DNA from: Zanthoxylum bungeanum | Lineage: Eukaryota; Streptophyta; Magnoliopsida; Sapindales; Rutaceae | Direction: 5' to 3' | Assembly: GCA_019454045.1 (NCBI GenBank) | Contig: SKCR01023732.1 | Span: forward strand, 1-64,000 | DNA length: 64,000 nt | The notes under the pieces: generated by a model | The model's database searches: none | What the model saw: only the letters and a program-made list of their open reading frames with translations | Told to the model about the DNA's origin: nothing | Shown here: positions 35,469 through 45,545 of the stretch, in pieces | Numbering within the stretch: position 1 is the first letter of the stretch | Layout: every line of letters begins with the position of its first letter | Translations under genes and position numbers: made by a program

Positions 35469-36555
35469 TGAAAATTCGTGATTAGCCTAAGGCTTTGACC
35501 CTATGCGGAATTACAAACAATAAGCAGGACAAGTCATGTTACTGCTATTATGGATAAATTAACAGGCAACCACAATAACAATCAAATAAAATTATGTTGC
35601 AAAATATTAAAACAATAACAGGAATTAAAGCAGGAAAATAAATCAAACCACACAAAATTCAACACAATGATTTTGGTGACGGAGTTGAAAACTCTTGCGA
35701 GTAAAAAACCACTCCGGGTATAGGCTACCATCTGAATCCACTAAATAGAGAAAAACTTACAGTGATGGTCAAGACCTATGGTGGCAACTCCACTGACTCA
35801 AGTACCTCAATACTGCAAGAACTCAAGGCAACTCCTCAAGCCCGCGACCCACGGTTTTCTTCAGAACGTCTGAAGTCTCTGAGTAGATTGTATCACCTAT
35901 GAAGCCGGAACTCCGACTACCAAACTTCCACCTTAAGAACTCTGAAGGATTGGGGATTTTGGGTTTGGTTGTGTTGATGGTTTATCAAAGTTGGAATCAC
36001 ACCATTAATGAAAAAGACAAGAATATGAAGAAGTCTTCAATGGTGGATTCAAAGAGAGTTGAAAGCTTTGAGAGGTTTTGGCTCAAGGGAAATCTGTTTC
36101 AACTGTTTCAACTAAGGGGAATGGCGGCTACATGTTATATTTATAGGTATGGTAAAAAGGCTAGGGTTTTCAAAGTGAAAAGGGCCAAAAACGCGTTCAG
36201 ATCGCAGTCGTGTTCGAACGCATACTAGAACGCTACATAAACGCGCCCTTTCTATGAAGACTCGTTCGAACGCCACTCGAATGCACTACGAACGTGAGCT
36301 CTCTGGAATGACCTCGTTCGAACGCACCAAGAACGCACCTCGAACGTTTACTCTCTGGAATGCTCTCGTTTAAACCCAAAGCAGAACGGGACACTAACGC
36401 CACACGTTAGAACGCTTCAACAAACGCACCACAAACGCATGTCTGATGCACAGCAGCCAGAAACCAGTCCAATGGCACAAAGATCTTCATGAAAGATTAC
36501 AACTCAATTGAACTTGTTTTGTCACAAACACATGCCAATAAAAATGGAACTAACA
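35469..36555 (-). repeat. 3' LTR of the pol-less SIRE-type element
   Basis: On the minus strand it begins TGTTAGTTCCATTTTTATTGG after the purine tract and ends ...CGAATTTTCA. It contains a cluster of CGTTCGAACG palindromes and half-motifs (36190-36425). No coding function is seen; a short ORF at 35899-36228 is fortuitous and recurs in the other LTR. Confidence 0.92.
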
Positions 36556-37217
36556 ATCTCCCCCTTTAGCATTCTGTGACAAAACACTACCTAATACAAA
36601 GACTACGGTAATAGACCCAAAAAGAAAATAGTCAACTGTCAACCATCAAAACAGTGACTTATTACAATTGGACTCGGTCTAATACCTAACCAAGTAGTCT
36701 TGAAATCAATACCGCCTCAACAACAAACATGTTTACCTGAAACATCCACAATCAACAATATACCGTGAAAAGTATTGGGATTATCAAGTATAACATAAAA
36801 CAGGTAAAATATTTGTCTCCCCCTTAATCTGAACTCTCCTTAAACCGGAGATATCGACAAATCACCATTTACTCCCCTTTTTTGTCACGAAATGACAAAG
36901 CATGCATAGACCAGGAGAAACAACAAGTAAATAGTAAAACTTACTCCCCCTCACAAACAGGCATACATATATATCATAAGAATAAACGGGAAGCAAATAC
37001 CTAAACGAAATATCCGTAAGAATGCATTAGAAACAAACAGTAAGCGAAATCATTCAAGAGAGAATATTTTCATTAAAATACTTCAATTGTTTGCAATACA
37101 TCTCATAATTAATCAAAAAATGGAGAGAGAACATCATAACAGGCTACAAAAAAATGATCCCAAAAACGGACAGACTCCTCCTAACTCTAAGAAAGCCTTG
37201 AAAATAAAGCCAAGCTG
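36556..37217 (-). other. 3' spacer with repeated polypurine tracts
   Basis: The minus strand contains AAAGGGGGAGA (36556-36566), AAGGGGGAGA (about 36818-36828), AAAGGGGAGT (about 36870-36880) and GAGGGGGAGT (about 36940-36950). Several purine tracts before the 3' LTR are a known feature of the SIRE lineage. Confidence 0.65.
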
Positions 37218-38310
37218 CTAGTCCGACTCCGAACTGGCAGAAGAACCCTCATCATCAGAAGATGCATGACAATTCGCAATATGGCGAGCAAACTGAGCTT
37301 GCAAGCTACGAACAGTAGAACGGATCTCAGATTGGCCTCCGTAAAGTAGACGAAGCTCGGCCAGTATAGACGTTTGTGAGTCTAAAATATGTTGGTAAAA
37401 AACCGACGGAGGACCAGCGGAAGACGAGGAGACAGCAGCCGAGGCGGGAGGAGGAGCAGCATCAGAAGCAGCAGGATCTGGGTCATCAGTGGGAGGAGCG
37501 TGCTCACGAGCATGAGCGGAGAGATGAGCAGCTCCCGAAGATACAGTCTGACGACCAATAGGATTAAGCAGAAGGAGTGGAGGATCATGCACAAAATCAG
37601 GTACCAAAGTCGAGATGATACGGCAAATGAGGCACTCATAAGGAAGAGTGTGAGCAGCATAAGAAGCAGTGCGAATGCGAGTCATCTCACGAAGGATCAC
37701 ACAGAGGATGTCGATAGATAGTCTTTGCTCAATGGCATAGAGAAAAGCAATCTTAGCAAACGGTTGGGTGTTCACGTGCGATTTGGGCCAAAGATTGTGG
37801 CAAAAAATCATGTTCAACAGACGATAAGAAGGGAGCAATGTGGCAACAACGATAGTACCCCCAGCAAACGGACGATGATGTCTGGTGGCAACGTCCATAA
37901 TAAGCTGACCAGAAAGGCCTTCAGTAGGAGGCCAATGGTAATGGGGATAAGGCACCTCAAGGATAGCAAGAACTCGAGATAAAACAGATGGATCAATATC
38001 CAGGTAACGACCCCGAATGAACACTGAGAAGAATGTGGCATAAACTACCTCCATGTTTGAATAAAACTCATGGACCAATGAGGCAGACGGGCCAACGAAA
38101 CCAGATAAAAGAGGTCCCCCAACCTCGGTTAACCAACAGTGGTACGATCCTAGAATCACGCAACTTATCTTCTAAAACATTACGCTCCAAAAATAAACTG
38201 CGTTGCGAGAAGTGATCATCGAATAACTTAGCAGCAGCAAGACTGCGAAAACGATCACCAGGGAGAGAGTCGCGAGGATGTTTTTTGGAAGCAACAGACT
38301 TCTTAGGCAT
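37218..38310 (-). CDS. Extra ORF: putative plant transposon protein domain
   Basis: About 364 residues if one frame break is ignored. It starts MPKKSVASKK (38310). After a basic N terminus comes LLVNRGW, then GPSASLVHEFYSNM, FIRGRYLDIDPSVLSRVL, LSGQLIMDV and YECLICRII. This arrangement matches the 'putative plant transposon protein' domain carried as an extra gene by plant LTR retrotransposons. The tail is Pro/Ala/Ser-rich with a helical segment (ILAELRLLYGG) and an acidic end DDEGSSASSESD. The frame shifts by one base at a G5 run (C5 at 38116-38120), which could be a mutation or an assembly error. Function is unknown. It lies in the element's sense orientation where SIRE elements carry an envelope-like ORF. 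Confidence 0.75.
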
Positions 38311-38626
38311 CTAAAACACACAAGAAATGCACAGAATAAGAGGAAACCCTAATAGATAATAAAACAGAAGCTGTGAAATTCAAAAGGCGTTCGAACGAAG
38401 TTCTTGAGGCGTTCGAACGCGATGGCGATGAACTGAACACGAGATCACCACAAACAGAAGCAAATCACCACAAACAAACCCAAAAAAACAATAAAAGACA
38501 CATCCACATGACTCCATACGCCTTCAATCGAAGAAAGAAGGCAAAAATCAGAAAGGGAAAAGAAACCCTAACAACAGATCTCAAAATAAACATGAGAAAA
38601 ACCAAAAAGAATGGATAAATCTTTAC
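38311..38626 (-). other. Predicted leader intron of the extra ORF
   Basis: On the minus strand the 5' splice site is TTCAAG|GTAAAG (junction 38627/38626) and the 3' splice site is TTGTGTGTTTTAG|ATG, with the AG directly before the start codon at 38310. The 316-nt stretch between is AT-rich with T-rich runs upstream of the AG. Confidence 0.6.
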
Positions 38627-38776
38627 CTTGAAGAATGAGATGAGACCGAAAACCAGTAGAGAAATGTCACACAACCTCGGATCTGACTTTGAGAGGCGGA
38701 TATTTGAGTGAGAGAGCAGAGAAAACGGAGAAAAGAAGGAAAAAGAGAAACGTGTGAACGAAATACGCACACAGGC

Positions 38777-38786
38777 TATTTAAATA
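38777..38786 (-). promoter_or_regulatory. TATA-like box for the extra ORF
   Basis: TATTTAAATA (palindromic) is followed on the minus strand by a C/T-rich leader (TCTCTTTTTCCTTCTTTTCTCC, CTCTGCTCTCTCACTC), as in many plant 5' untranslated regions, and ~150 bp later by the predicted 5' splice site. It suggests an internal promoter separate from the LTR. Confidence 0.5.
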
Positions 38787-39991
38787 TCCCAAAACCGTTC
38801 GAACGCGTGTCGAACGAGTGTCGAACACCTGTCTAATGAACGTTCGAACGAAAATAAAACAGTACACCAATGAAATACGTTCGAACGTAAAAGAAAATGT
38901 TACACGAACGGGAACTGACACAGTGCATACCAGGAAAAGACACAATAAAAACGGACTGGAAGACACTTCAAGCAAATACAAAGATACCCAGTCAGTATTC
39001 AGATGATTATGACATGAAACAATATGCAACATTTTAAGTTTGGCTAAATACAACACTTATGCATATGACATAAACACCAAAGCATATCAAGCACTTGCGT
39101 GAAAATAAAGTGCACAAAGAGTCAAGGCTTAAGACCTTATTTTATGAGCTGGACACAGCCAAAGAAATCCATCTCTAAACAAACCAAGTCCACAAAATAT
39201 ATGTTCAAACCCAGCACCACTAGGACCTGAAGATAAGCAACATCGGTTGCATGCTATATTGTTTAGCCTATAAATATCATGAACTCATATTTAACAACTC
39301 TTTCGAGTGAATGATTTTTGCCCTTATCTTTTGATTTTTGCCATTTTGGCTCTTTTGCACTTGAGTCTCATTTTTTTTTTTTTTTTTTTTACTTTTGAAA
39401 ATGGGATAGCAAGGTCATCTTAGTCAAATGTCACACTATTGAGCAAACAAGATATGATAGAAATTAGATTGCAATTCCAAAAACTCATACATACGATCAA
39501 GCCTTGACAAAATATAAACGTGTATGTGAGGTGCAAGCACAGGATATACCAAAGGTTTTTATCACACACACTCATTAATATAGAGCATCAAGAAAAATAA
39601 AAGCATATCATACATGCATAATCATATATCCTACATATTAGGATCACATGCATAAGCCTTTCATGCTCTAACAAGCCGTAAAAAAATTAATTTTTGCCTT
39701 TTTCATTTTCTATTTTTTTGCATTTTTCAGATTTTAAAAAATAGAAATAAAGACATAAACAGGCTTGTAAAACATCCAATGGTACGTGGAGTTGTATCCC
39801 GAGTGCAGATCATACTACTGTCCATTCGGAATCAGCTATGAAATTTATGTCCGGGTTTCCATCCTATATACCAAGGGACATATAACCAAAACAAGACACA
39901 CACACACCCATATGCTGTGAAAACAAAATAAACGTGCAAAAACATAAAACACACGCGCACACACATGCAATGGGAAAATAAAATGCATCTT
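38787..39991 (-). other. Non-coding spacer between gag and extra ORF
   Basis: No coding similarity. The part at 38795-38890 contains several CGTTCGAACG-type palindromes, and T23 lies at about 39369-39391. Pol would be expected here in an autonomous relative. Confidence 0.5.
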
Positions 39992-41858
39992 TCAAGTAGA
40001 GTTACACCGAAGTGTACTCTCATTATGTCCATCAGGACACGCAGAGGAAGATGGGAATTCATCTTGCTTCCTCACCCAAACCTTTCTAGGAACCCCATCC
40101 ACTTGAGAATTCCTAGTCAACAAATAATGTTTCTCACTAAGAAATTGTGTCTGTTTAGTTAGTGCAGAAACTTGAGAAGCTAGATTTGAAGAATCAAATC
40201 TAGGCGACACACTCTTAGGCTTTTTCTTTTGCTTGTGCAACATGAAGCACTTAGGCCTAATATATCCAGCCTTGCCACAGTGGTGGCACACATGCACAAA
40301 CCTCGGATAAGAGCGAGGTTTACCCATAACACCTCTAGATTGAGGTTGGGGCACATGATGAGGAATAACAGGAGGAGAAACATGATTATACACAATAGGT
40401 TTCTTACCTAAGTCACGTCTAGCTGCTACAGGTACAACTTTGGAAGAAGAAGCCTTATTACAGTTAGGCTCAGAAATAATACCTAACATACGGTCCACCT
40501 TTTTATTTCCACTAAAAAATGCGGACAATTGGGTTCTAGCATCTTCAAATTCGATCTCTAATATTTGGACTATATTAACTAGGCTTATGTTCCTCTCCTA
40601 TAGGTCATCAACCATCAAAAGGCTTTGCTCAAATTTAGTTTGAGCTTCATTTTTTTCTAGCTCTACAGCTTTCAGCCTTTTGTTTACCTCTATATTAGTC
40701 TTCTTAATAGCTAAACTCTCATTAAACAGTTCAACATAAGCTACTTGAAGACTTTCCTCATCTATAGACTCATTGAAAGATACTTCAGAATCAGCATCAT
40801 TAACTACAATCTCTCTCTCATCAGACATACTAGCAGTAAAGGCAATAAAATTGCTCTTATTCTTAGGAGACTCATCACCTTCTAAATCACTAAGGGAGAC
40901 TGCCATAGCTTTCTTGCCTTTAGCCCTAAGGTATGTGAGACACTCAGATCTAATGTGCCTATATCCTTCACATTCATAGCACTGGGCACCACGGGATCTA
41001 CTATCCATATCCTCTCTAGACTCACTCCTGCTATGCCTACTCTCTCTAGGCATATCCTCCATATCCCTGTCACTATTGTGGCCACTCTTCTTCAGCTTAA
41101 GAAATTTCCTAAACTTCTTTACAAACAAGACCAAATCATGATCCGTGAGGGTATCCTCATCACTAGACGAACCATGAACAACTTCCTTCACGATCTTCAT
41201 CGTTATATTTTTGGGCTGTAGATGCCCAAGAAGTTTATGCTCATAAACCTGCAGTTTTCCTATGAGGTCTTCTAAATTAAGTTGATCAAGGTCATTGCTT
41301 TCCTCGATGGCGGTGATTTTGGGTAGGAACTTATCAGGCAGGGATCTAAGGATTTTCCTAACTATCCTACTGGCATGAATAGTCTCACCTAGGTTAAAGC
41401 TTGAGTTAACGATATCGTTAATCTCAGCATAAAATTGATCAAAGGTCTCATCATCCTTCATTCTAGCGACCTCAAACCTAGTAGAAAGATCCTGAAGTCT
41501 ATTATTTTTTAACAGACAATGTGCCCTCATGCACAGTCTGCAGGATGTCCCAAGCATCCTTGGTTATCTCACACATTGAGATTCTCTTAAACTCAGCAGA
41601 ACAAACAGCACCATGTATGGCATTAACAGCCTTGTTGTTCCTATTGCTAGCATCAAATTCGTCCTTGGTCCACGCCAATTTATCTTTTGGGGAAGAGACC
41701 TCATCAACAACAACAACGGGAGGTTTCCACCCGTGTTCAACAGTCATCCAGACCCTCTCATCTAAGGACTTAATGAACGCTTTCATACGAACCTTCCAAT
41801 GTAAATATTCAGTGCCATTAAAAAATGGCGGATAATTTAAGGGTTGACTACTCTCCAT
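39992..41858 (-). pseudogene. SIRE-type copia gag of the pol-less element
   Basis: It begins MESSQPLNYPPFFNGTEYLHW and continues with KAVNAIHGAVCSAEF, VHEGTLSVKK, KILRSLPDKF and LEDLIGKLQVYEH, the standard landmarks of this lineage's gag. A first CCHC knuckle, CYECEGYRHIRSEC, is complete. A second, CHHCGKAGYIRPKC, has Tyr in place of His. The frame ends in KVWVRKQ, matching the WVxK region before pol. Damage: one shift at an A6 run (about 41511-41516) and an in-frame TAG at about 40598-40600. As read it cannot give one full Gag, but it is only two lesions from intact. Confidence 0.88.
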
Positions 41859-41885
41859 AGCTAATGGGTCAAGGATCGAGTTCAG

Positions 41886-41897
41886 GCTCTGATACCA
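41886..41897 (-). other. Primer-binding site (initiator tRNA-Met)
   Basis: The minus strand reads TGGTATCAGAGC two bases after the 5' LTR end ...ATTTTCA. Confidence 0.9.
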
Positions 41898-41899
41898 AT

Positions 41900-42967
41900 T
41901 GAAAATTCATGATTAGCTTAAGGTTCTGACCCTATGCGAAATTACAAACAATAAGCAGGACAAGTCTTGTTACTGCTATTATGGATAAATTAACAGGCAA
42001 CCACAATAACAATCAAATAAAATTATGCTGCAAAATATTAAAACAATAACATGAATTAAAGCAGCAAAATAAATCAAACCATAAAAAATTCAACACAATG
42101 ATTTTGGTGACGAAGTGGAAAACTCTTGCGAGTAAAAAACCACTCCGGTATAGGCTACCACCCGAATCCACTATATAGAGAAAAACTTACAGTGATGGTC
42201 AAGACCTATGGTGGCAACTCCACCGACTCAAGTACCTCAATACTGCAAGAACTCAAGGCAACTCCTCAAGCCCGCGACCCACGGTTTTCTTCAGAACTTC
42301 TGAAGTCTCTGAGTAGATTGTATCACCTATGAAGTCGAAACTCCGACTACCAAACTTCCACCTTAAGAACTATGAAGGATCGGGGATTTTGGGTTTGGTT
42401 GTGTTGATGGTTTATCAAAGTTGGAATCACACCATTAATGAAGAAGACAAGAATATGAAGAAGTCTTCAATGGTGGATTCAAAGAGAGTTGAAAGCTTTG
42501 AGAGGTTTTGGCTCAAGGAAAACCTGTTTCAACTAAGGGGAATGGCGGCTACATGTTATATTTATAGGTAGGGTGAAAAGGCTAGGGTTTTCAAAGTGAA
42601 AAGGGCCAAAAACGTGTTCAGATCGCAGTCGCGTTCGAACGCATACTAGAACGCTACATGAACGCGCCCTTTCTGTGAAGACTCGTTCGAACGCCACTCG
42701 AACTCACTACAAACGTGAGCTCTCTGGAATGACCTCGTTCGAACGCACCAAGAACGCACCTCGAACATTTACTCTCTGGAATGCTCATGTTCGAACCCAA
42801 AGCAGAACGTGACACTAACGCCGCATGTTCGAACGCTGCAACGAACGCACCACGAACGCATGCAGCAGCCAGAAACCAGTCCAATAGCACAAAGATCTTC
42901 ATGAAAGATTACAACTCAATTGAACTTGTTTTGTCACGGACACATGCCAATAAAAATGGAACTAACA
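41900..42967 (-). repeat. 5' LTR of the pol-less SIRE-type element
   Basis: Homologue of 35469-36555. The CGTTCGAACG cluster is at 42610-42850. It ends at TGTTAGTTCC (minus) next to the GTTGG duplication. Confidence 0.92.
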
Positions 42968-42972
42968 GTTGG

Positions 42973-43233
42973 GAAACTAGGTAAATATATTTGTAATATT
43001 GTCTAAATGTCTACCGTCATGAGATTGAAAAGTCTGCTACTTTTATATTCGAGATATGTCTATCAATACATCAATAATATTGAGGGCATAATTATCATTA
43101 GGTTGAGAAAATGAGCGAAATCCTTATGATATTCGGTGAAACTAAGTGAATCCCTCATATTTTAAAACTAAGGACATAAGTATTATTAGGTTAGGAAAAT
43201 GAGCGAAATCTTTATGATTTTTGGTGAAACTAA
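42973..43233. repeat. Short tandem duplication in intergenic DNA
   Basis: A ~90-bp unit containing AGGTTGAGAAAATGAGCGAAATCC and GGTGAAACTAAG is present twice (about 43095-43150 and 43187-43234). A third partial copy of its continuation follows the MITE-like element at 44361. Confidence 0.6.
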
Positions 43234-44365
43234 GGGGGGTGTATTCAATTGAGATTTTAAAGACTTTTTTGGGTTAAATAAGTCTTGTGGTATTCAATTA
43301 AGATTTTTAAATAATCTAAAAAGTCTTGTGGTATTCCATTAAGACTATTAGGATTTTTAAAGTGTGCATCCAAATCTAGTGATATTCAATCAAGATTTTA
43401 AATAAGTAATAGAAAGTCTTATGGTATTGAAAAACATAATTATTTTGAAGGATTCTTTTATATGTGTGATTCTGTGGGACTTTTTAGTGAAAATTATAAA
43501 TATCAAACTCTATAAAAAATCCCACTCTAACCCATGAGACTTTTTACATAAGATTTTTTTGAGTGTTAGAAAATAGAAGATGAACATACATGTTAGTTAG
43601 AAAATAGAAGATGAACATACATGTTAATTCTTCGTGAACAAATTACTTGCTTATTAGTAATTTCTTCTTTTTTCTTTCAAATAAAACAATATGACTTTCT
43701 TTTAAATGCAACTGATAATGTCATTTCTCCAACTATTTTTCTTAATGAATTTCATTTTCGAGGAGGAAAATTCTATCACATTTAAAGATAATTTCCTAGA
43801 TTTTCTTTGAGGCCAACATAACTTCTTCATTCGGATAGATAATAATGTACAAAATGAATTTAGCACAACAATGATTTTTTTCCTCATTTTCTAGCTAATT
43901 TTTTACTTGTATTTTATTTTTTTTAAAAAAAACCAAATTTAAGGAAAAAATTATTTATCAATTATTAAGATCATTGATGCCGAAGTGTTATCTTTTCTTC
44001 CTAAGTCAGAGAAATGACATTTTGTCATATAAACTCATAAAATATTCCTAGGCCAGAGAAATGACATTCGGACATTTTGAACCAATTGACTTTCATTAAC
44101 TTTTTTTTATTTATGGTTACGTTCCATATAATATCGGTTATAAAAAAAGGAAAAAAAAAAATAATGGTCCTTTCAAATCTTACAAATTCTTATGAAATAA
44201 GTCTTTTAAAATCTAATATGTAAAAAATCTTGATTAAAAGAAATCTAATAAAATCTGGTAAGTCATCACATCTTTAAATGTCTATTACATTCTTTAAATG
44301 TCTTTTAAAATCTACGGGACTTATTTATTCATAAATAGTTTTTTAAAATCTCAATTGAATTCCTC
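43234..44365. mobile_element. Long-TIR MITE-like element (~1.1 kb)
   Basis: The left end GGGGGGTGTATTCAATTGAGATTTTAAA mirrors the right end TTTTAAAATCTCAATTGAATTCCTC; 19 bp (ATTCAATTGAGATTTTAAA) are identical. Each arm holds further diverged copies of the same word (GTATTCAATTAAGATTTTTAAA, ATATTCAATCAAGATTTTAAA on the left; rc equivalents on the right). The flanks (GGTGAAACTAAG | CCTCATGTTTTAAAA) are continuous in the paralogous unit at 43130-43180, which shows that this is an insertion. It has no transposase. Superfamily undecided. Confidence 0.65.
43566..43627. repeat. ~31-bp tandem duplication
   Basis: TTAGAAAATAGAAGATGAACATACATGTTAG is present twice in a row inside the MITE-like element. 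Confidence 0.9.
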
Positions 44366-44369
44366 ATGT

Positions 44370-45269
44370 TTTAAAAATTAAGCGACACCTCACTTATGTT
44401 TAAAAATTTCGAATTTCAAAATAAAAAATCTCAAATCCCTATGGAAATTCGTGATTATAAATATTTGGTTTGAAATTTAGGATGATTTTTATCCTGATTA
44501 AAAAAATCGGCAAGCTACGAGTTAAATGGCTTCTTTTAGAATATCCGCTAATACACCATGGTTAATAATAATATAATATCAAATCCTGGACCAACTGCTT
44601 GATGAAATCTTCGATGGGAAGAAGATTCAAATCAGAACAAATCTGCACAAATATCCTTAATTGTTGATTGATTTGTTCAAAATTCAGGTGATATTCATAC
44701 TTAGTATATAGGAAAAGATATGTAAACGCTGAATGCTATTTTAAAATTAGATGAGAAATCATTCATACATACGAAAATTTATTCAAATAATGATATAAAT
44801 TAATCTTTGTTTTCTACATACTAACATTATTAAATCGATATTAAAGCACACACTTGTTTACCAAACGTTTCAACCCATATGTTTGCTTAATCAACAATAA
44901 ACATGATTCGCAAGGACATTATCGAATTGATTTTTAAATATCTTAATAAATTTTAGTTCTTGAATTTGAGTCTTTGAAAAGATAAAAGGTTAAAAAAAAA
45001 TATTTAAATTTAGCCACCCTTTATTTTATTTTTTTAACATGATTAGAAGCTTAAAACTAAACCTGACATGAAAAAGAAATTAATAAAAATCTATATTTAC
45101 TTTAAAATAATTATTTATTATTTGAAAAATGATAAACATACAAAACGGTGATAGAAATTATGGCCAAAATTAATCATAAAATATCCATATTATGTATTAA
45201 AATTGTTTTAAAAAATAACTTATATTTTATTATTAGTTTTTGTGGATATTTAATTAGTCATTCCAATTG
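44370..45269. other. Intergenic, no gene seen
   Basis: Very AT-rich DNA with no recognisable feature. Confidence 0.4.
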
Positions 45270-45425
45270 ATATGGTATGGTGACAAAAAGCTTAGAATTT
45301 TTGATTGTCAGATCCTGAATTCGAGTCCAATGAACATATTTCTTGTAAAAACTTGAGACAATTGAGGATTTTATCTTCTCTCTTAAACCCGAATCCAGTG
45401 GTTTGAAAGTAAGTTTAGAAAAAGA
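45270..45425 (+). mobile_element. Old SINE copy upstream of the F-box gene
   Basis: TGGTATGGTGACAAAAAGCTTAGAA, CAGATCCTGAATTCGAGTCC, TTTCTTGTAAAAACTTGAGACAATTGAGGATTTTATC and AAACCCGAATCCAGTGGTTTGAAAG follow the order of the SINE at 31876 with heavy divergence. It ends about 120 bp before the F-box start codon, so it sits in the promoter region. Confidence 0.55.
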
Positions 45426-45545
45426 ATATTTTATTAGTCATACATTACTCTTATAACTTTATTCAATTATCTCTTACCCAAAGAAGACTCGCATATATTT
45501 TACACGACAAAATGAAAGTCTTGACCAACTACCAACTCATCCTTA

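Larger units (their letters stand above)
35469..42967 (-). mobile_element. Non-autonomous SIRE/Maximus-type Ty1/copia element
   Basis: A 7.5-kb element with two LTRs (35469-36555 and 41900-42967), a perfect 5-bp duplication GTTGG (35464-35468 and 42968-42972), a tRNA-Met primer site on the minus strand (TGGTATCAGAGC, about 41886-41897) and a polypurine tract AAAGGGGGAGAT (36556-36567) at the 3' LTR. In minus order: 5' LTR, gag (41858-39992), spacer, extra ORF (38310-37218), 3' spacer with further purine tracts (about 36820, 36875, 36942), 3' LTR. Protease, integrase, RT and RNase H are missing, so it must have moved with enzymes supplied in trans. The LTRs differ by a few percent by eye. Confidence 0.9.

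Noticed and set aside
35899..36228. 109-codon frame in the left SIRE-type LTR, recurring at 42329-42571
   Set aside because: Located in the LTR, differs in length between copies, and shows no motif.
37376..37982. Arg/Glu/Gln-rich plus-strand frames
   Set aside because: Antisense shadows of the Pro/Ala/Ser-rich extra ORF.
38667..39056. 129-codon hydrophobic minus-strand frame that could be taken for an envelope-like protein
   Set aside because: It overlaps the predicted promoter and leader of the extra ORF, is made mostly of Phe/Leu/Ser from a C/T-rich leader, and has no conserved motif.
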